From NCBI GenBank assembly GCA_024401055.1, contig JAKSLT010000017.1, positions 1 to 41,506 of the forward strand: a stretch of DNA of 41,506 nucleotides, in the 5' to 3' direction. Both the position numbers and the translations under genes were made by a program. Position 1 is the first letter of the stretch. Each line of letters opens with the position of its first letter. The DNA comes from Bacteroidaceae bacterium (GTDB lineage Bacteria; Bacteroidota; Bacteroidia; Bacteroidales; Bacteroidaceae). The notes beneath the pieces are model-generated. The model was not told the origin of the DNA. It saw only the letters and a program-made list of their open reading frames with translations, and ran no database searches. This document shows, piece by piece, positions 14,617 to 22,012 of this stretch.

Positions 14617-16233
14617 ATGAGAAAATATATATTCGCAATAGCTTTCGTGGCCGCAACCGGACTGCAGGCCCAGAACGTATATGAAATAGAGCGCGCCAGC
14701 AGCCTCGACCTCAACGGCACGGCCCGCTCCGTGGGTATGGGCGGCGCCATGAACGCCCTCGGCGCCGACCTCAGCACGATGAGCGGCAACCCGGGCGCCA
14801 TCGGCCTCTATCGTCGCAGCGACTTCGCCCTGACGGCTTCCGTGCAGACGCAGAAGGGCGCCCAAAGCTTTGGCCAGCAAAGCAAGACACGCGGCTCCTT
14901 CGACCAGGCCGGTATGGTGTATTCCTTCCAGACGGGCGGCGACAAGGTGCGCTTCGTCAACTTCGGCTTCAACTATCAGAAGACGCGCAACCTCAAACAG
15001 TTTATCGGCACCGACGGATGGGTGTCGCTCTTTAACCCTGAGACGGGAGACAGCCCCTCGCAACTTTGGCGCCTCGGCGACCAGCTTGCCGGCGCTGCCG
15101 TGGGCTTTCCCATCGTTGGCGATGACGTGGACTTCCCTGACTATAACTCGCCCGTCAGCAACGGTGCCTATGATGCCGGTCTGCTTGAGATCGTTGACGA
15201 TGGCAACGGCTACGGCAAGAAGGTGCTCTCGCCCGCTTCCTCCGAGGCCTACCGCTATTCCCGTGCAAACTGGGGACACGTTAACACCTACGACATTAAC
15301 ATGGCCTTCAACATCAAGGACCGCGCATACTTCGGCGTGACGGCCGGTATCTATGAGGTGAGCATGGGCTCCCGCCTCTATTATGAGGAAATACTCCAGG
15401 CCGGCGCAGGAAACCAAAAGGAATACAGCTACGGCCTCTCCGAAGACTCCCGTATGCACGGCACGGGCTTCGACATGAAGTTCGGTCTCGTGGTACGCCC
15501 CATCGAGGAAAACCCCTTCCGCTTCGGCATAGCCTTCCACACGCCCCGCGTGCTCTCCCTGACGCAGAGCAAGTGGTGCCAGTTTGATACGCAAACGCCT
15601 ATCTACACCGAGAAGGCCGTGTGCGACGAACTTGCCACTGGCTCATACGACTACAATATCCGCACCCCCTGGCGCCTGCAGTTGAGCGCCGCCACCACCG
15701 TGAGCGACTGGCTTGCTCTCGACGCCGAGTACGAGCTGGCCAACTGTAGCAAGACGGCCGTGAAGTATCCTGACCATTACACATACGACGGCCCCTCTCT
15801 CATTGACAGCGAGCTCGACCGGTTCGTCGATAACGAGGTGGACTACTGCCTCCGTCCGCAGCACACCGTGCGCCTCGGTGCCGAAGCCCGCTTCGCCGGT
15901 AATTTCTACGGCCGTATCGGCTACAACTTCGTGAGCTCCCCCTTCAAGAAGGAGGCCTTCCTCAACCTGCCCCCCGCAGAGTCCACCGGCGATTATAGCG
16001 AAGTGACCAACTCAACGTATAACGCCACCTCCACCGACTACATCAACCTCGGCAACACCAACCGCCTCTCCCTCGGCCTCGGCTGGCACGGCAAGAACGT
16101 GTATTTCGACGCCGCCTACATCCTGCAGAACCAGAGTGCAGACGCCTACATGTTTGATGACGTGGACCTCAAACCCTTCGAGATGGACATCGTGCGCCAC
16201 AGCGCCCTGTTTACCTTCGGCGTGAAGTTCTAA
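14617..16233 (+). CDS. OmpP1/FadL-like outer membrane beta-barrel protein
   Basis: The 538-residue protein has a signal peptide ending LQAQ. The start of the mature part, ASSLDLNGTARSVGMGGAMN then ALGADLSTMSGNPGAIGLYR, is typical of Bacteroidetes OmpP1/FadL/PorV-like barrels (often labelled 'hemin receptor' in databases). Many alternating aromatic strands follow and the last residue is Phe (SALFTFGVKF), as in barrel proteins. It probably moves a hydrophobic or unknown substrate across the outer membrane; the substrate cannot be told. It is between the low-complexity secreted protein and the U32 peptidase, 32 bases upstream of the latter. Confidence 0.8.
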   Translation: MRKYIFAIAFVAATGLQAQNVYEIERASSLDLNGTARSVGMGGAMNALGADLSTMSGNPGAIGLYRRSDFALTASVQTQKGAQSFGQQSKTRGSFDQAGMVYSFQTGGDKVRFVNFGFNYQKTRNLKQFIGTDGWVSLFNPETGDSPSQLWRLGDQLAGAAVGFPIVGDDVDFPDYNSPVSNGAYDAGLLEIVDDGNGYGKKVLSPASSEAYRYSRANWGHVNTYDINMAFNIKDRAYFGVTAGIYEVSMGSRLYYEEILQAGAGNQKEYSYGLSEDSRMHGTGFDMKFGLVVRPIEENPFRFGIAFHTPRVLSLTQSKWCQFDTQTPIYTEKAVCDELATGSYDYNIRTPWRLQLSAATTVSDWLALDAEYELANCSKTAVKYPDHYTYDGPSLIDSELDRFVDNEVDYCLRPQHTVRLGAEARFAGNFYGRIGYNFVSSPFKKEAFLNLPPAESTGDYSEVTNSTYNATSTDYINLGNTNRLSLGLGWHGKNVYFDAAYILQNQSADAYMFDDVDLKPFEMDIVRHSALFTFGVKF

Positions 16234-16265
16234 CAGTAAGTGCGAACGGCTTACCCGAACATCTT

Positions 16266-18113
16266 ATGCGCCGCATAGAACTCCTTGCTCCCGCCCGCGA
16301 CCTTGAGACGGGGCGTCAGGCCATCCTCCACGGAGCCGACGCCGTGTATATCGGCGGCCCGGGGTTCGGCGCGCGCCAGGCAGCGGGAAACTCCCTCGAA
16401 GACATCGCCGCATTGTGCGCGTTTGCCAAGCCCTACGGCGTGCGCATCTATGTGACCGTCAATACCCTTATTTATGAAGACGAACTGCGTGAGGTGGAGA
16501 GCCTCACGCAGTCTTTGTATCAGTGTGGCGTGAGTGCCCTCATCGTGCAGGACCTCGCGCTGCTGCGTCTTGACTGTCCGCTGCCGCTCCATGCCAGCAC
16601 GCAGATGGACAACCGCTCTCCCGAGAAGGCCCGCCTCCTGCAGCAACTCGGCTACGAGCAGATGGTGCTGGCCCGCGAACTCTCCCTCGACGAGATACGC
16701 GCTATCCATGCCGCTGCCCCCGAAATCACTCTCGAGGCTTTCGTCCACGGCGCCCTCTGCGTAAGTTACAGCGGCCGTTGTCAGGCCTCGCAGCATTGTT
16801 TCCAGCGCTCCGCCAACCGCGGCCAGTGCGCGCAGTTCTGCCGCCTCGCCTTCGACCTTGTCGATGCCGACGGCCGCATCCTGGAGCACGACCGCCACCT
16901 CCTCTCCCTGCGCGATATGAACCGCTCCGCCTCGCTCGAGGAAATGATAGACGCTGGCGTGAGCAGCTTCAAGATAGAGGGCCGTCTCAAGGACGTGGCC
17001 TACGTCAAGAACGTCACGGCCTACTACCGCCGCGAGCTCGACCGCATCATCGCACGCCGCTCCGACTTGGAGCGCAGCTCGCAGGGCGAGCACACTTTCC
17101 AGTTCACGCCCAATCCCGAGCGTTCTTTCAACCGCCATTTCACGGAGTATTTTCTCCACGGCCGCCAGGGCGACGAGCATTGCCACTACACGCCGAAAGC
17201 CATTGGCGAGCCCATAGGAAAAGTGCAGACGACGGGCTCTGGCTGGATTGACGTCCGCCTCCTTCCCGGCGTTGCCCTTGCCAACGGCGACGGCCTCTGC
17301 TTCTTCGATGCCGACCACCGCCTGCAAGGCTTCCGCGTAAACCGCGCCGAGGGCTCCCGCGTCTTCCTCGTCGGCTCTGTCCCCGCCGGTCTTTCGCTCG
17401 CCACGCCTCTCTTCCGCAATCAGGACGCTGCCCTCGACGCCCGCCTTTCTAAGCCCAGTGCCGAGCGCCGCATGCCCCTCGACATCGTTCTCACCGACGA
17501 CCTCCTCGAGCAGACCTACGAACTGGCCCGCACCCCGCAAGAGGAAAATATCCGCCGCCAGATGTCCCGCCTCGGCGACACGCCTTATTATCTCCGCTCC
17601 CTCGACATTCGCTTCTCCCAAAACTGGTTTATCCCCAGCAGCCATTTGGCAGCGCTGAAGCGCAAGATAGTAAGCCCCTCCCCGTCGGAGCCTCCTGCGG
17701 AGCTCCGCCACCCCTCCCCCTGTAGGGAGGGGGAGAATGCACCTGCGGTTAAAGACGCGCTTGCGACCTTTAGGGGTAATCTCCCCTCCCTACAGGGGGA
17801 GGGGTGGCGGAGCTCCGCAGGAGGCTCCGACGGGGAGGGGCTTGAAATGGGCGGAGGCCTATCCAACCACCTTGCCCGCGAAGTGGCTGCCGCGCTCGGC
17901 CTCTCCATGCCCACGGCCCTTGAGGTCGGCTCCAACGACGAGCCCCTCATGCGTTGCCGTTATTGTCTGCGCCATGCTCTCGGCCAGTGTCCGCGCGAGA
18001 CAGGCCACGCCCCCTCGTGGCGAGAGCCCCTTGCCCTCCGCCTGCCCGACGGCAGAAGTTTCCCCCTTAAATTCGATTGCTCACGATGCGAAATGCTGGT
18101 TTTGCCTTCCTGA
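16266..18113 (+). CDS. U32 family peptidase (RlhA-like) with in-frame palindromic insertion
   Basis: U32 proteins are radical-type RNA hydroxylation or collagenase-like enzymes. This one has the U32 signatures LAPARDLETGRQAILHGADA near the N-terminus, HGALCVSYSGRCQASQHC and RSANRGQCAQFCRLAFDLVD (the Cys set expected to bind an Fe-S cluster) and SFKIEGRLKD. Length is 615 residues. Residues ~470-526 are not enzyme sequence: they are encoded by a 172-bp palindromic element at 17672-17843 (SPSPSEPPAELRHPSPCREG at one end, LQGEGWRSSAGGSDGEGL at the other). The family sequence resumes after it with Cys-rich RCRYCLRHALGQCPRETGHA then FDCSRC. Reading is continuous, so the protein could be functional with a surface insert. 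Its 3' end overlaps the next gene by 28 bases. Whether it acts on rRNA like E. coli RlhA is inference. Confidence 0.85.
   Translation: MRRIELLAPARDLETGRQAILHGADAVYIGGPGFGARQAAGNSLEDIAALCAFAKPYGVRIYVTVNTLIYEDELREVESLTQSLYQCGVSALIVQDLALLRLDCPLPLHASTQMDNRSPEKARLLQQLGYEQMVLARELSLDEIRAIHAAAPEITLEAFVHGALCVSYSGRCQASQHCFQRSANRGQCAQFCRLAFDLVDADGRILEHDRHLLSLRDMNRSASLEEMIDAGVSSFKIEGRLKDVAYVKNVTAYYRRELDRIIARRSDLERSSQGEHTFQFTPNPERSFNRHFTEYFLHGRQGDEHCHYTPKAIGEPIGKVQTTGSGWIDVRLLPGVALANGDGLCFFDADHRLQGFRVNRAEGSRVFLVGSVPAGLSLATPLFRNQDAALDARLSKPSAERRMPLDIVLTDDLLEQTYELARTPQEENIRRQMSRLGDTPYYLRSLDIRFSQNWFIPSSHLAALKRKIVSPSPSEPPAELRHPSPCREGENAPAVKDALATFRGNLPSLQGEGWRSSAGGSDGEGLEMGGGLSNHLAREVAAALGLSMPTALEVGSNDEPLMRCRYCLRHALGQCPRETGHAPSWREPLALRLPDGRSFPLKFDCSRCEMLVLPS
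17672..17843. repeat. GC-rich palindromic element inside the U32 gene
   Basis: Two perfectly complementary 61-base arms (17672-17732 and 17783-17843) flank a 50-base centre. Arms start AAGCCCCTCCCCGTCGGAGC and contain GCCACCCCTCCCCCTGTAGG. Because of the symmetry, the opposite strand is also open and encodes the same peptides. Target duplication cannot be defined from one copy. Perfect arms imply recent arrival or active correction. Confidence 0.95.
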
Positions 18114-19660
18114 GCGCTCTCCTCTGCGCCATGCTTTGCTTCGTAGCCTGCGCTGACGACGACCGCGTCGTGGTGGAGGGCGACGACGTTGTCTATGCCG
18201 GCATGCAGCCCGTCGATTCCCTCTCGTTCCGCACCCTCCATCACTATTGGAAAGGCTATCGCTTCCACACCACCGACACGCTCGGCATACTCTCCTCCGT
18301 GCCGACATACCGCTGGACGCCCGACACGCTGCAAGTGGAGCGGGGCCGTGAGTTCGTGGTGGCCGACATCGTGTGCGTCCCCACTGACACGCCGGACAGC
18401 ATCTGGCTCAAGATGGTTCTCGTCTCCGACACGCTCCTCCTCCAAGGCTGGACGAGCGAGGCCGACCTCCTTGCCGTGTCCCGTCCCACGCATTTCGTGG
18501 CGCGCCTGCTCTCTTTCCTCGGCCCGCTGGCCGACGTGCCGGGCGGCGACTACCCCGACGCATGGCTCGATTTCTATTTCCACCCCACGGCCAACCCCTT
18601 CCTCCTTCCCTGGCCCATGGCCTGCGTCGTCATCGGCCTGTGGGCACTTTTCATTGCCCTCCTCGCACTCCTCGACAAATATCTCATAGAGCCCTACCGT
18701 TACCGTTGCGGCCGCTGCGGTGCCCCGCTGCGAAAGCTGGGAAAGTGCCCGTGCTGCGGGGCGGTGAATGAAAGAGAAACGACGACAGACCCTACGACGA
18801 GCTCTACGCACAGCCCTATTCCCAGCCTCTCCCCGTCAAAGCTTCCTTCGGAACTTTGCCACCCCTCCCCTGTTAGGGAGGGGGAGGATACTCTTGCCAA
18901 TGAAGAAAGCATTTCCTGCAATGTAATATCCCCCTCCCTAACAGGGGAGGGGTGGCAGGGTGCCGTAGGCAGCCCTGACGGGGAGAGGCTGGGGGTGAAA
19001 TGCGACGGTGCCGTAGGCAGCCCTGACGGGGAGAGGCTGGGGGTGAGATGCGACGATGCCGCAGGCAGCCCTGACGGGGAGAGGCTGGGGGAGATACTCC
19101 TTCACTGCTGCTGTGCCCCTTGTTCTTCCGCCATTCTCGAATGGATGCTGGCCAACGGCGTGCGCCCCGTGCTCTATTACTGCAACCCCAACATATACCC
19201 CCAAGAGGAGTACCTCATTCGCAAGAACGAACTCATGCGCCATGCCCAGCGTCTGGGGCTGCGTGTCATAGATGATGACTACGACCACGAAGCATGGCTC
19301 GCCGCCGTGCGCGGTCTCGAGAATGAACCCGAGCGCGGCAGCCGTTGTCTGCAATGCTTCAAGTATCGCCTCCTGCGCACCGCGCGTGTGACGCAGCAAC
19401 TTGGCCTGCGGGAGTTCACCACTACGCTCGCCTCGTCGCGCTGGAAGTCCCTCGACCAAATAAACGAGGCCGGCACCTGGGCTGCCGCCGAGGTGAATGC
19501 CTCACTTCCCGAAGGCGCAGCCCCCGTGGCGTTCAACGCCCGCAACTGGCGAAAGGGCGGTCTTCAGGAACGCCGTAACCAACTCCTCCGCGAGTACGGC
19601 TTCTATAACCAGCAGTACTGCGGCTGCGAGTTCTCAATCCGCAATACCGATACTTTGTAA
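18086..19660 (+). CDS. queH: Membrane zinc-ribbon protein fused to epoxyqueuosine reductase QueH
   Basis: One 524-residue frame holds two unrelated parts. Residues 1-228: a signal or lipobox-like start (CFVAC, C22), a soluble domain, a transmembrane helix (~174-197) and a zinc ribbon CGRCG...CPCCG (C208, C211, C221, C224). I do not recognise this protein. Residues 336-524: QueH, which reduces epoxyqueuosine to queuosine in tRNA, with HCCCAPC (340-346), CLQC (421-424) and YCGC (511-514). Residues ~246-336 are encoded by a GC-rich palindrome plus three 48-bp tandem units (16-residue repeat with GSPDGERLG). No ATG lies near the QueH start; only GTG codons within the 48-bp units could start a separate QueH. 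I chose ATG 18086 over a TTG nine bases earlier. It could be a true fusion or two proteins from one frame. Confidence 0.8.
   Translation: MRNAGFAFLSALLCAMLCFVACADDDRVVVEGDDVVYAGMQPVDSLSFRTLHHYWKGYRFHTTDTLGILSSVPTYRWTPDTLQVERGREFVVADIVCVPTDTPDSIWLKMVLVSDTLLLQGWTSEADLLAVSRPTHFVARLLSFLGPLADVPGGDYPDAWLDFYFHPTANPFLLPWPMACVVIGLWALFIALLALLDKYLIEPYRYRCGRCGAPLRKLGKCPCCGAVNERETTTDPTTSSTHSPIPSLSPSKLPSELCHPSPVREGEDTLANEESISCNVISPSLTGEGWQGAVGSPDGERLGVKCDGAVGSPDGERLGVRCDDAAGSPDGERLGEILLHCCCAPCSSAILEWMLANGVRPVLYYCNPNIYPQEEYLIRKNELMRHAQRLGLRVIDDDYDHEAWLAAVRGLENEPERGSRCLQCFKYRLLRTARVTQQLGLREFTTTLASSRWKSLDQINEAGTWAAAEVNASLPEGAAPVAFNARNWRKGGLQERRNQLLREYGFYNQQYCGCEFSIRNTDTL
18821..18993. repeat. GC-rich palindromic element at the zinc-ribbon/QueH joint
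   Basis: Arms of 64 bases (18821-18884 and 18930-18993) are perfectly complementary at their outer part (CCCAGCCTCTCCCCGTCA) and inner part (GCCACCCCTCCCCTGTTAGG), with mismatches between. Same family as 17672-17843. It is read in frame as SLSPSKLPSELCHPSPVREG ... SLTGEGWQGAVGSPDGERLG. Confidence 0.9.
18959..19091 (+). repeat. 48-bp tandem repeat, 2.8 units
   Basis: Units begin at 18959, 19007 and 19055. Each contains GCAGGCAGCCCTGACGGGGA or GTAGGCAGCCCTGACGGGGA followed by GAGGCTGGGGG. The unit is the outer right arm of the palindrome plus a short GTGAAATGCGAC tail. Period 48 keeps the frame and encodes a 16-residue repeat immediately before QueH. Confidence 0.9.
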
Positions 19661-19670
19661 TTAGATGTCA

Positions 19671-19717
19671 GCGTCGCGGTGTGCCGCCATTCTTTAGCGC
19701 ACGCCGCGTCTTTTTTT
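19671..19717 (+). terminator. Terminator after the zinc-ribbon/QueH gene
   Basis: GTCGCGGTGTGC (19673-19684 region) pairs with GCACGCCGCGTC (19699-19710), allowing a G-U pair and one mismatch, and is followed directly by seven T residues. It begins 11 bases after the stop codon. Confidence 0.75.
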
Positions 19718-19731
19718 GCCGACAGGGTGTA

Positions 19732-19815
19732 TTTCCCACAATTGTGGGAAAATATTTTGACAATTGTGGAAAAATATTTTAACATATGTGGAAATTAATT
19801 TTCACATATGTGGAA
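19732..19815. repeat. Cluster of CCACA-NN-TGTGG palindromes
   Basis: A perfect 20-bp palindrome TTTCCCACAATTGTGGGAAA (19732-19751) is followed by half or near-complete versions: CAATTGTGGAAAA, CATATGTGGAAA and TTCACATATGTGGAAA. AAAATATTTTGACAA sits between them. Units resemble relaxed DnaA boxes (TTTTCCACA), but nothing else suggests an origin. Confidence 0.7.
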
Positions 19816-19891
19816 ACGTTTTTAGTTGGGGATTTATGCGCAGCAAACGGGGGAGAGAGGGAAGGGGAAGGTAAAAAAATCGGACTGTTTC

Positions 19892-19922
19892 TTGTATAGT
19901 TCGCTGAAAAGTAGTAATTTTG
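19892..19922 (+). promoter_or_regulatory. Predicted promoter of the small RNA
   Basis: TTG at 19892-19894 (in TTTCTTG), a 20-base gap and TAATTTTG at 19915-19922 match the Bacteroidetes consensus; start expected near 19929. No reading frame of note begins downstream on this strand. Confidence 0.65.
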
Positions 19923-19928
19923 CAACCG

Positions 19929-20097
19929 AAAGCCGGCCGGTCGTCATAACACGTCGGAGGGTAGAACGATAGAGTGTCCGTGGCAACACGGCGGCAGGAT
20001 AAATGGCGAGCGCCGCTTCGGCGGTACAGTCCCCTGCTTATAGATTAACTGTTACTTAAAGAGGGCGTGTCGAAACCGACACGCCCTCTATCTTTTG
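19929..20097 (+). ncRNA. Putative stand-alone structured small RNA, class unknown
   Basis: About 170 bases between a consensus promoter and a strong terminator, with no gene on that strand after it. Visible folds are CCGTG-GCAA-CACGG (19978-19991, GNRA tetraloop), CCGC-TTCG-GCGG (20013-20024, UUCG tetraloop) and an enclosing GCAGG (19994-19998) with CCTGC (20033-20037). I see no RNase P, tmRNA or SRP signature. 6S RNA was considered (CAGTCCCCTG is shared with the E. coli molecule), but the overall layout does not obviously fit. It could also be a trans-acting regulator. The exact ends are inferred. Confidence 0.55.
20061..20097 (+). terminator. Rho-independent terminator of the small RNA
   Basis: GAGGGCGTGTCG - AAAC - CGACACGCCCTC, a perfect 12-bp stem, is followed by TATCTTTTGTATTTTC. 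On the minus strand it lies about 35 bases after the TlpA-like gene and could end that transcript too, though its T-run there is short. Confidence 0.9.
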
Positions 20098-20131
20098 TAT
20101 TTTCAATAGGATACTTTAGTTCTGGGAAATG

Positions 20132-21541
20132 CTATTGGGTCAGAATGTCTTCAAGTTGCTTGATATTGCCGCCATTTTTGTCCCATCCAGTAAGGTGTTT
20201 TATCAACTTGCCATCGCGCCCGTAAATAAGATAATGTGGAATCGAACCGATGTATCCGGGTATGTTCATTTTCTTGATTTCTGCCTCTGTAAAGATAAAA
20301 TGGTCGCCATTGTGCTTCTTCTTCAACTCAAGGAAACCATCAGTAGAGGAACTGTTGTCGGTGATATAAACAAAGTCAACTCCGCGCTTTTCATAGTTAT
20401 CTTTCACGGTCGCCATTTCCTTGATGCCCATCTTGCAAGGGCCGCACCAAGTGGCCCAAAAGTCAATATAGACAATCTTGCCTGAATGGCGCTCCACGAT
20501 TTGTTGCAACCATGTGGCAGGATCGCCCGTAGGTCGCCAATCGTGATTGATGGCGTCAGCGTTTTTCAGAATTTCATCTATAATGCGACCTTTAAGTTCA
20601 AATAGGGGCTGCTGAAATTCAAAAGACAGTTTTTTTATATCCTCTGATGGCACATTGCGAAACGCCTTGAGTTCTGCCACCATATTCTCCACTTTGAGTC
20701 GCTCTTGTAAGTATTTTCCAAAGGGTTGCTCGGTTAAACCGTTTGCTTCCAAATAGGCATAGTGTTCTGTGCCAAAATAATAAGCGCCATCGATACTGAG
20801 AGGAAATATCAAGGATTGGGCGTGAGGGTCCCGTAGAGTCACCTGCGATGTGAAGGCTCGCATTTCAACAGAGTCACAATTGATGATCGATTTATTGGAT
20901 TCGTAACTCTTGACATTACGCAAGTATAAATTCTCCATTATCATCTGCAAATGTATTTTCTCTTCTGGATTGAGCAGAGAAGCCTTTATCGTGTCCAGAT
21001 ATGCTAAATGCTTCTGCCAAAAACGCTCACGGTAATCAACGAAACTCTCATCGCGGTGGGCCTCCAAATACTTTGTATCTATAACCAATGCGTCCCATTG
21101 CAACTTAGCCGACAGGTTCTTGTATTCAGGGGAAGTCTGCCAATAGCCGCCCCTGATTTTTATTGCGTCTTGAGTCAGACTTCTGTCTTGCAGTTCCTTG
21201 CCCTGTTTCCATTTCAGATAATCCATCTCAATGTCTATCGTGTCGCCCGGACACAATAACCTCGGGAATGACTGGTCACAGACACTAAATTTAAAATTCA
21301 TTGGCCAGCACATATCCCATTTCATACAGAAAGTGCCAAGTGTGTCAATTACATCATAAGGACAAGGCTCCGACTTAATGTTAGACGGTCCGCCCCAATA
21401 ATCAAGCACATGCTCTATGTCTTGCGGAAGGCCCGTCACATGGCCACGAATCACTGTGGTGGCATATTTGCGAGGCCAATTTTGCGCATTAACACTTGCC
21501 ATTATGAATATGGCAGTTATAGCAAAGAGAATCTTCTTCAT
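20132..21541 (-). CDS. TlpA-like thioredoxin-fold protein, secreted
   Basis: Envelope thiol-disulphide protein of the TlpA/ResA kind. It has 469 residues from the ATG at 21541 (an upstream TTG adds only three residues). A signal peptide (MKKILFAITAIFIMASVNAQ) is followed by a long N-terminal region (~25-335) without a motif I recognise, as in Bacteroidetes DUF4369-type TlpA proteins. The thioredoxin domain (~345-469) holds the active site WCGPC (365-369) and the cis-Pro loop SIPHY (P435). Base composition is clearly more AT-rich than in the genes on either side, which suggests later acquisition. It stands alone, convergent with the small RNA. Confidence 0.88.
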   Translation of the reverse strand: MKKILFAITAIFIMASVNAQNWPRKYATTVIRGHVTGLPQDIEHVLDYWGGPSNIKSEPCPYDVIDTLGTFCMKWDMCWPMNFKFSVCDQSFPRLLCPGDTIDIEMDYLKWKQGKELQDRSLTQDAIKIRGGYWQTSPEYKNLSAKLQWDALVIDTKYLEAHRDESFVDYRERFWQKHLAYLDTIKASLLNPEEKIHLQMIMENLYLRNVKSYESNKSIINCDSVEMRAFTSQVTLRDPHAQSLIFPLSIDGAYYFGTEHYAYLEANGLTEQPFGKYLQERLKVENMVAELKAFRNVPSEDIKKLSFEFQQPLFELKGRIIDEILKNADAINHDWRPTGDPATWLQQIVERHSGKIVYIDFWATWCGPCKMGIKEMATVKDNYEKRGVDFVYITDNSSSTDGFLELKKKHNGDHFIFTEAEIKKMNIPGYIGSIPHYLIYGRDGKLIKHLTGWDKNGGNIKQLEDILTQ

Positions 21542-21672
21542 AACAATCAATGATTAGTGAGATTAATGTAAGAACCTATGGATATTTAACCGCAAAACGC
21601 TGATTTATCGTGCAAGAATAACTGTGCCCCTATTAGGCACACACTCGTGTCAGTGCTTGGAGAGCCTGCAAT

Positions 21673-21978
21673 CTACTTGAAGATAAAGTAAACAGCTAGG
21701 ATGAGGCAGACGAATGCTGCCAGGTGGTTCCAATGCAGGTGTTGCCCCTGAAACATCAGATTAGCAATGACGCAAAATACGATGAGCTATATGGCTTCCT
21801 GTATGGCTTTGAGTTGTATAAGGGAGAAGTGACCTCCGTTGCCTATGAAACCTATACGGTTGGCAGGCACCATGACGCTATACTCAAAGAAGGCGATGCA
21901 CCATGAGAAGAAGATGACGCCGATGTGGGGCCAGTGGGTGCTGATGCCTGTCTGCTGGAGTTTGAGGTGGGCGCGCAA
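21673..21978 (-). pseudogene. Truncated, nonsense-mutated copy of the DUF486 gene
   Basis: Minus-strand translation gives HLKLQQTGISTHWPHIGVIF, then FSWCIAFFEYSVMVPANRIG, then IQEAI-stop-LIVFCVIANLMF and finally LAAFVCLILAVYFIFK. It matches the intact DUF486 protein at 25408-25776 closely all the way, but a TAG replaces a serine codon after IQEAI and the first ~23 residues (first helix) are missing. There is no frameshift, so the stop is probably recent. The lost N-terminus ends at a small hairpin (GCGCAAG-T-CTTGCGC, 21973-21987) and a 24-bp repeat shared with 25271-25294. Confidence 0.85.
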
Positions 21979-21988
21979 GTCTTGCGCC

Positions 21989-22012
21989 CTGGTATGGTGG
22001 GTGATGGGGGAG
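21989..22012. repeat. 24-bp direct repeat, left copy
   Basis: CTGGTATGGTGGGTGATGGG then GGAG; the same 24 bases occur at 25271-25294 with one difference. The two copies bracket the gene pair at 22013-25198. This copy abuts the stop codon of the Omp28-like gene. Confidence 0.8.

Larger units (their letters stand above)
19661..20131. other. Intergenic region between queH and the TlpA-like gene
   Basis: No protein gene is seen. It contains the queH terminator (19671-19717), an AT-rich cluster of CCACA-TGTGG type palindromes (19732-19815), a promoter (19892-19922), a structured presumed RNA (from about 19929) and its terminator (20061-20097). Confidence 0.8.

Noticed and set aside
17588-17950. 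Minus-strand frame across the U32 palindrome with the same SPSPSEPP... peptide
   Set aside because: It is open only because the palindrome reads alike on both strands; its flanks are antisense to conserved U32 sequence.
19732-19815. Replication origin with DnaA boxes
   Set aside because: TTTTCCACA-like words are present, but there is no dnaA, no GC-skew evidence I can compute here and the same palindrome outline recurs elsewhere with other centres.
19929-20060. tRNA, tmRNA, SRP RNA or RNase P identity for the small RNA
   Set aside because: No cloverleaf, no GAGGAAAGTCC, no SRP tip and no tmRNA acceptor ends were found, so it is left as unknown.
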